Source: Cohnella thailandensis
GTDB taxonomy: Bacteria > Bacillota > Bacilli > Paenibacillales > Paenibacillaceae
Assembly (NCBI RefSeq): GCF_014212135.1
Contig: NZ_JACJVQ010000021.1
Location: 1 to 64,000 of the forward strand
Direction of reading: 5' to 3'
Length of the DNA stretch: 64,000 nucleotides
This document shows positions 59,213 to 64,000 of the stretch, piece by piece (position 1 is the stretch's first letter; every line of letters starts with the position of its first letter). A model generated the notes under the pieces. The model saw only the letters and a list, made by a program, of their open reading frames with translations. It did not search any database and had not been told where the DNA came from. The position numbers and the translations under genes were made by a program.

Positions 59213-60706
59213 TTAAAGAATAACCCCGTCTTTAAAGATAGCAATCTCGCGGAAGCCGTTCGTTTCGTTATGAGTGCGTCTGTCGCCCGAAGCGAGCTCG
59301 AGCAGATAATCCCACAGCTCGTCGGTCAGCTCGGCCATTGTCTTGCCTTCCAGCAGCTGTCCGGCGTTGTAGTCGATCCAGTTCTTTTTGCGGGCGGCAA
59401 GCTCCGAATTCGTGGACAGCTTCACCGTAGGCACCGGACCGCCGAACGGCGTGCCGCGCCCCGTCGTGAAGAGGACGATGTGGGCGCCGCTGGCCGAGAG
59501 CGCCGTCACGGACACCAGGTCGTTGCCCGGCGCTTCGAGCAGGTTGAGGCCCGGCTTCTTCACCCGCTCGCCGTAAGGCAGCACGTCGGTCACGATGGCA
59601 TGGCCGCCCTTCTGCGTGCAGCCGAGCGACTTCTCTTCCAGCGTCGTGATGCCCCCATCCTTGTTGCCCGGCGATGGGTTCTCGTAGATCTCCTGGTCGT
59701 GGCGAATGAAGTAGCGCTTGAAATCGTTGATCAGGTCGACGATCCGACCGAACACTTCCTCGTTCTCCGCCCGGTTCATCAGAATCGTCTCGGCGCCGAA
59801 CATCTCGGGCACCTCCGTCAGAACCGCCGTGCCTCCGAAGCCGATCAGGCGATCGGAGATCGAGCCGACGAGCGGGTTCGCGGTGATGCCCGACAGGCCG
59901 TCGGAGCCGCCGCACTTCAGGCCGATGCGAAGCTTCGACACGGGAACCGGCCGGCGCTCGAACGTCTCGGCGTATTCGACCAGCTCCCCGATCAGCTCGA
60001 GCCCCTTCTCCAGCTCGTCGTCTTCCTCCTGCGACTTCATGAACTTCACCCGGCGCGGATCGTACTCCCCGATCGCTTGCTTAAACGAGTCGATCTGGTT
60101 GTTCTCGCACCCGAGCCCGACGACGAGCACGCCGGCCGCGTTCGGATGGTTCACGAGAGAGGCTAGCAGCTTCTGCGTATGCTTAAGATCGTCGCCCAAT
60201 TGCGAGCAGCCGAACGGATGGGCGAAGTGATGCACCCCGTCGACGCGGGAGCCGGCCAGCGACCGGCCGCGGTTCGCAAGAATCTCGCACGTCTTGTTAA
60301 TGCACCCTACCGTGTTGATGATCCAGATCTCGTTGCGGATGCCGACGTCCCCGTTATCCCGAACGTAGCCTTGAAAAACCGGCACTTCCGCGGGAGCTTC
60401 CTTCTTCTCCGGCACCGCCGGTTCGTACTCGTATTCCAGAATGCCGCCGAGTCCCGTGGACAAATTGTGCGTGTGAACCCAAGCCCCCGGCTTCAGGTCT
60501 TCCTTGGCCTTGCCGATGGAATAGCCGAACTTGAACACGTCGGAGCCTTGCGCGACGGAGGCCGTCAGAATCTTGTGCCCCTTCGGCACCGCGCTTTCCA
60601 ACGTAACCGTATCTCCGCTCTCCAGCGTTACCGTCTCGCCCGCCCCGTACGGCCGCAACGCGATGATGACCTGGTCCTTCGGCGATAAACGAATCCAATC
60701 GCTCAT
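59213..60706 (-). CDS. uxaA: Altronate dehydratase
   Basis: A 497-residue enzyme that converts D-altronate to 2-keto-3-deoxygluconate in galacturonate catabolism. An N-terminal SAF domain (about 10-80) is joined to the iron-dependent hydrolase domain with GVRN-like GDVGIRNEIWIINTVGC, HPFGCSQLGDD, GLGCENNQ, and LKCGGSDGLSGITANPLVG. The start overlaps the uxaB end closely (one base between), and the ribosome site GGAGG lies inside uxaB. Second gene of the operon. Confidence 0.96.
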   Translation of the reverse strand: MSDWIRLSPKDQVIIALRPYGAGETVTLESGDTVTLESAVPKGHKILTASVAQGSDVFKFGYSIGKAKEDLKPGAWVHTHNLSTGLGGILEYEYEPAVPEKKEAPAEVPVFQGYVRDNGDVGIRNEIWIINTVGCINKTCEILANRGRSLAGSRVDGVHHFAHPFGCSQLGDDLKHTQKLLASLVNHPNAAGVLVVGLGCENNQIDSFKQAIGEYDPRRVKFMKSQEEDDELEKGLELIGELVEYAETFERRPVPVSKLRIGLKCGGSDGLSGITANPLVGSISDRLIGFGGTAVLTEVPEMFGAETILMNRAENEEVFGRIVDLINDFKRYFIRHDQEIYENPSPGNKDGGITTLEEKSLGCTQKGGHAIVTDVLPYGERVKKPGLNLLEAPGNDLVSVTALSASGAHIVLFTTGRGTPFGGPVPTVKLSTNSELAARKKNWIDYNAGQLLEGKTMAELTDELWDYLLELASGDRRTHNETNGFREIAIFKDGVIL

Positions 60707-60707
60707 G

Positions 60708-62201
60708 CTACGCTTCCTCCTTGTTGTCCCATGCTGCGATAAAGCCCGCCGCGGCAGACGCCAGCCCCGGCCATTCCGAGAGATCGGCGCCCCAGATCCC
60801 GGTCTGGGCCAGCAGCTTCGCTACCGTCCGTTCGAGCGGCTCGGCGCTCCCCCGCGCCTCTTCCCAAATTCCGGCTACCCGTTCGAGCAAAGCCTGGTCG
60901 TCCCTGACCGCGTAGGAAGCTCCGCTCAAAGTCGTCCCCTTGTAGCTTCCGTCCCCGGCGGGTCGAATCCGATAATAGCGAAGCAAGCCGGCCAATCCGA
61001 GCGCAAGCCGCTCCGGAGCCTTCTCGCCCTTCTCCGAATAAGAAGCCAGCGTCGGAAGAAGCCGCGTGCGGAACTTGCTCAGGCTGTTCATCGCGATATC
61101 CGCCAGGCGGTGCCGGATGTACGGGTTGCCGAACCGTTCGAACACCGTATCCGCATAGGCCTGCAGCTCGTCCCGGGAATACGGGAGCGAAGGCACGATG
61201 TCTTCGTAGACGGCCTCCCGCACGAGCTTGCCCAACGTCTCGTGCTCCAGCAGCTCCCGGACATGCTCCACGCCATGAAGCAGGCCGAGCGGAGCCATCC
61301 AAGTGTGCGCCCCGTTCAGGATGCGGACCTTGCGCTGCGAGAACGGCTTCAGGTCCGTCGTCCAGTGCACGTTCAGCCCTGCCCTTCGCAGCGGCAGAAC
61401 TTCGTCCAGCTCCGGCTCGGCCTCGATCGCCCACAGGTGATAAGGCTCGGCCGTCGTCAGCATCGGATCGCGGTACCCCCACTCCGAGAACCACGCCTCC
61501 GCCTGCTCGTCGCCCGGATAGCCCGTGACGATCCGGTCCACCAGCGAATTGAGGAACCGGTTGCGGCGAATCACCCATTGGCGGAACTCCTCGGGGAACC
61601 CCCAGTCCGACGCGTATCTCAGCACGACGTCGCGAAGCGCGTCCCCGTTGCGGTCGAGCAGCTCGCAGGGCAGGAAGACGAGCCCTTTGTCCGCCGCGCC
61701 TTCGAACTTCAAGAACCGTTGATAGAGCAGGTAGGCGACCTTGCCCGGGAACGACACGATCGCTTCTCCCGTCAATTCCGTCGGCTGATAAGAGATTCCC
61801 GCCTCCGTCGTGTTGGAGACGACGAAGCGCAGCTCCGGGCTAGTCATCAGCTCCATTAGCTTCGTCCAGTCGGAATACGGATCGAACGCCTCGGAGAAGA
61901 CGGAGATCAGCTCCTTGCGTTCGACCGCTTCCCCGTTCTCCAGTCCGCGAATGACGAGCGTATAAAGACCGTCTTGAGCGGCCAGAGCCTCGATCTTCGG
62001 CTTGCCGGAAGGCCGCGGCTGAGTGACCGCGATGCCGCCGCGGAACAGTCCCTGCTCCCGGCAGGTCTGGATCATCCAATCGAAGAACCCCCGCAGGAAG
62101 TTGCCCTCCCCGATCTGCAGAACCGTAACCGGCGAGCTCTCGGTCTCCGCCAGCTTCCGTTGTTCCCCTTCGTTCAGTACGTCTCGGTTTAATCGTTTCA
62201 T
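60708..62201 (-). CDS. uxaB: Tagaturonate reductase (altronate oxidoreductase)
   Basis: A 497-residue polyol-dehydrogenase-family enzyme that reduces tagaturonate to altronate with NADH. The N-terminal nucleotide motif is VLQIGEGNFLRGFFDWM (about 28-44); NTTEAGIS, LLDRNGDALRDVVLRYA and the catalytic region KVRILNGAHTWMA (Lys, Asn, His) are typical. The start at 62201 has AAGGAG ten bases upstream; a reading to 62237 lacks this. First gene of uxaBA, divergent from an AraC regulator, with a cre-like site 42-55 bases upstream. The isomerase uxaC is not in the window. Confidence 0.95.
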   Translation of the reverse strand: MKRLNRDVLNEGEQRKLAETESSPVTVLQIGEGNFLRGFFDWMIQTCREQGLFRGGIAVTQPRPSGKPKIEALAAQDGLYTLVIRGLENGEAVERKELISVFSEAFDPYSDWTKLMELMTSPELRFVVSNTTEAGISYQPTELTGEAIVSFPGKVAYLLYQRFLKFEGAADKGLVFLPCELLDRNGDALRDVVLRYASDWGFPEEFRQWVIRRNRFLNSLVDRIVTGYPGDEQAEAWFSEWGYRDPMLTTAEPYHLWAIEAEPELDEVLPLRRAGLNVHWTTDLKPFSQRKVRILNGAHTWMAPLGLLHGVEHVRELLEHETLGKLVREAVYEDIVPSLPYSRDELQAYADTVFERFGNPYIRHRLADIAMNSLSKFRTRLLPTLASYSEKGEKAPERLALGLAGLLRYYRIRPAGDGSYKGTTLSGASYAVRDDQALLERVAGIWEEARGSAEPLERTVAKLLAQTGIWGADLSEWPGLASAAAGFIAAWDNKEEA

Positions 62202-62242
62202 CTCTATTGAACTCCTTCTCGCGGGCAGGTCGCCCATGCGTC

Positions 62243-62256
62243 GGATACCGCTTACA
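62243..62256. promoter_or_regulatory. Candidate cre in front of uxaBA
   Basis: TGTAAGCGGTATCC on the minus strand fits TGWNANCGNTNWCA with one mismatch. It lies just downstream of the predicted uxaB transcription start. Confidence 0.55.
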
Positions 62257-62272
62257 AACTAGCTTCTCCCTC

Positions 62273-62301
62273 ATTGTACTAGCGCAAATAACCTGTTAAA
62301 A
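62273..62301 (-). promoter_or_regulatory. Candidate promoter of uxaBA
   Basis: TACAAT (62273-62278 on the minus strand) with a weak -35 (TTTTAA/TTTAAC, 16-17 bases upstream). The AraC regulator encoded on the other side may activate it. Confidence 0.4.
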
Positions 62302-62373
62302 GTGCTTGAAATTGCAAGTTTGTAACTTTTTTTGATATCCTACAAGAAAGCATAAACCGAGGAGAGATGCTTC

Positions 62374-63246
62374 GTGAATCCGTATCGCAAGCCGTTCTTC
62401 GGAGACCCCCTCTTCCCCTTCGAGCTGGTCTACCACGACAAAAAGAACCCCGACAGGGAGCTGCCCGACCATCTGCATGACCGGTACGAGCTCGTCTACG
62501 TGCACCAGGGCTCAGGTACTTTTTTTATCGATAAAGCCTTCTATGAGAAAAATCCGGGCGATCTGTTCGTCATTCCGGGGAATACGATTCACCGCTCGAC
62601 GCCGGACGCGAACGATCCGTACGTGACGTCCGCCCTGTTCTTCTCGCCGGCCTTCGCCAAGACGGAATCGACGGGCGACTCGTATTCGCCGCTTCGCAGC
62701 TTCGAGGCGTCCCGCAAGCACAAGAGCTACAAGCTAGAGCTGCCGGAGGAGCTTCGGGCGGACTTCGAATCGCTCTTGCTGCAGATGGACCGGGAGCTTC
62801 GGCAGCGGGAGCTCGGCTACCGCGAGGCGGTCCGGCTGCTGCTCGGGCAGTTGATGCTGCGCTTGAATCGCTACTCTTCCTCCATCCTGACGGAAGAGTC
62901 CGCCGCCGATCACGGCGTTGGACCAAGCTGGATGCGGGAGGCGCTTCGCGCGATCGACGAGCACCCCGAACGGGATGCCAGCCTCGCGGAGATATCCCGC
63001 CGTTCGGCGGTGACGCCTCCCCACTTCTCCCGGGTGTTCAAGCAGCTGACCGGCATGAACCTGACCGATTACGTCAACGCCAAGCGGATCATCCTCGCCA
63101 AGGAGCAGCTCGCGGGCACCGACGACGGCGTAGGAGTGATCGCGGAGCGCTGCGGCTTCAACAGCCTGCCTCATTTCCACCGGGTGTTCAAGTCGTTCAC
63201 CGGAATGTCTCCTGCCGCCTATAAGCGAAGCTTGCACGCTCAATAA
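62374..63246 (+). CDS. AraC-family regulator, divergent from uxaBA
   Basis: A 290-residue regulator with an N-terminal cupin sensor (HLHDRYELVYVHQGSGTFFIDKAFY, about 33-57, and NPGDLFVIPGNTIHRSTPD) and C-terminal double helix-turn-helix (ASLAEISRRSAVTPPHFSRVFKQLTG and VIAERCGFNSLPHFHRVFKSFTGMSP). The start is GTG at 62374 with GAGGAGA upstream. Position suggests it senses a uronate and controls uxaBA. Confidence 0.92.
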   Translation: MNPYRKPFFGDPLFPFELVYHDKKNPDRELPDHLHDRYELVYVHQGSGTFFIDKAFYEKNPGDLFVIPGNTIHRSTPDANDPYVTSALFFSPAFAKTESTGDSYSPLRSFEASRKHKSYKLELPEELRADFESLLLQMDRELRQRELGYREAVRLLLGQLMLRLNRYSSSILTEESAADHGVGPSWMREALRAIDEHPERDASLAEISRRSAVTPPHFSRVFKQLTGMNLTDYVNAKRIILAKEQLAGTDDGVGVIAERCGFNSLPHFHRVFKSFTGMSPAAYKRSLHAQ

Positions 63247-63247
63247 A

Positions 63248-63295
63248 GAAAGCCGCCCCGCGTCTGCAGCCTTCAGACCTTCGCGGGACAGCCTT
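63248..63295. terminator. Terminator shared by convergent genes
   Basis: A long imperfect hairpin with CCCGCG/CGCGGG and TCTG/CAGA pairs; AAAGCC at 63248 and GCCTT at 63291 close it. T residues on the minus strand (CTTTATT) favour termination of the Gfo/Idh gene, while AraC transcripts entering from the left also meet it. Confidence 0.65.
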
Positions 63296-63314
63296 CGCCA
63301 TTATAATATTCGCA

Positions 63315-64000
63315 TTAATAGGTTAAATTCCATTGAGCCCGGATCTCGTCCAGCGTCGCCATGATCTCGACCGTCTCGTCGGCCGGCATCGCGGCGCTCT
63401 CCTTCCGGCCCTCGCGCAGGCAATCCATCGCTTCGATCGCCTGGAACGCGTGGCCGACGAACCCGCGTTCGTCCGTCACCTCTACCGGATCCTGGCCGTT
63501 CGCGTACAAGGTCGCCTTCTTGGACGCGAGGAAGTTATCCACGTGGATTTTCCCCTTCGTTCCGTATATCCAGGCATCGTTGTTCATGCTCAGGCGAACG
63601 GCGCCGTGAAGGGAAGCCGTGCGGCCCTTATCGTATTCGAACAGCAGCGAGAACCGTTCGTCCACTCCGGTTTCTCCGATGTAGACGTTGCTCTGGATGC
63701 GTCGCGGACGTCCGCCGAACACCATCGAAGCGAAAGAGATCGGATAGATGCCGGCATCCAGCAGCGTGCCCCCGCCCTTCGCTTTGTTAAGCAGTCGGCC
63801 TTCCGGATCCCAGCCGACGTCGAAGCCGAACTCCGCCTTAAGCAGTTGAACCTCGCCGATCGCTCCGTCCTTCAGCCATTGCCTCACTTGGCGAATGACC
63901 GGCAGGTAGCGTGTCCACATCGCTTCCATCACGAAGAGACCGCGGTCCCTGGCTTCCTGAACGATCTCCTTCGCTTCCTCTTCCGTCATCGTGAACGGCT
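63315..64000 (-). CDS. Gfo/Idh/MocA-family oxidoreductase, truncated by window edge
   Basis: C-terminal 225 or so residues of a sugar dehydrogenase. The frame is open to the window end; just before the visible MTEEEAKEIV it reads PFT, matching the EKPFTMT motif, so the Rossmann domain lies beyond 64000. Conserved segments are EAMWTRYLP, WDPEGRLLNKAKGGGTLLDAG and IYPISFASMVFG, typical of the trans-dihydrodiol/NAD-sugar dehydrogenase branch. Substrate unknown. Confidence 0.88.
   Translation of the reverse strand, partial: PFTMTEEEAKEIVQEARDRGLFVMEAMWTRYLPVIRQVRQWLKDGAIGEVQLLKAEFGFDVGWDPEGRLLNKAKGGGTLLDAGIYPISFASMVFGGRPRRIQSNVYIGETGVDERFSLLFEYDKGRTASLHGAVRLSMNNDAWIYGTKGKIHVDNFLASKKATLYANGQDPVEVTDERGFVGHAFQAIEAMDCLREGRKESAAMPADETVEIMATLDEIRAQWNLTY

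Overview
The window looks like a chromosomal segment of a high-G+C, spore-forming, plant- or soil-associated Paenibacillaceae bacterium (Paenibacillus or Cohnella type). The evidence is strong AGGAGG-type ribosome sites, sigma-A promoters, catabolite-response-element (cre) style sites, several ROK regulators, an S-layer-homology protein, a YesM/YesN-type two-component pair and Lpl-type sugar ABC genes. No rRNA, tRNA, CRISPR array, intact insertion sequence or prophage was seen. Genus is inferred from gene style only.

Layout. 1-5.1 kb: a small unknown gene, then xylB-xylA divergent from xylR with a readable promoter/operator/cre region. 5.2-8.8 kb: a duplicated pair of small glycosyltransferases, then an NAD-dependent epimerase and an enolase-superfamily dehydratase. 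8.9-21.1 kb: one carbohydrate-uptake locus (response regulator, sensor kinase, two permeases, binding lipoprotein, and a 1624-residue secreted pectate-lyase-fold protein with an Asn/Gly/His tail). 21.3-27.6 kb: azoreductase with an Rrf2 regulator, a Fsr-like MFS pump, a YhfP-like oxidoreductase, a queuosine-precursor transporter behind a preQ1-I riboswitch, and an ECF sigma/anti-sigma pair. 27.7-29.4 kb: a lower-G+C patch with small proteins and an unrecognised membrane/coiled-coil/sensor-like protein. 29.5-33.1 kb: ROK kinase and regulator, and an Asp-box lipoprotein. 33.1-39.8 kb: an intergenic repeat element, an SLH protein with 78-residue repeats, and a divergent MalT-like regulator. 39.8-46.9 kb: ArsR-type regulator with an extra C-terminal domain divergent from abfA, a MITE-like repeat, a split chromate transporter, a degenerate ROK regulator, lspA and small genes. 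47-50.9 kb: potABCD. 51-57.3 kb: fructokinase, LrgA/LrgB pair, NlpC/P60 hydrolase, two Gfo/Idh oxidoreductases with an AraC regulator. 57.4-64 kb: two small proteins, a BadF-type kinase of low G+C, uxaBA divergent from an AraC regulator, and a truncated Gfo/Idh gene at the right edge.

The dominant theme is plant cell-wall polysaccharide use: arabinofuranosidase, xylose isomerase/xylulokinase, uronate catabolism (uxaBA), pectate-lyase fold protein, dedicated ABC uptake and signalling, and kinases. Candidate cre sites at xylA, uxaBA, the response regulator and the ABC operon suggest joint CcpA control. The least explained items are the 27.99-29.38 kb two-gene unit, the two TAACGGA-containing intergenic repeat elements, and the degenerate ROK regulator.
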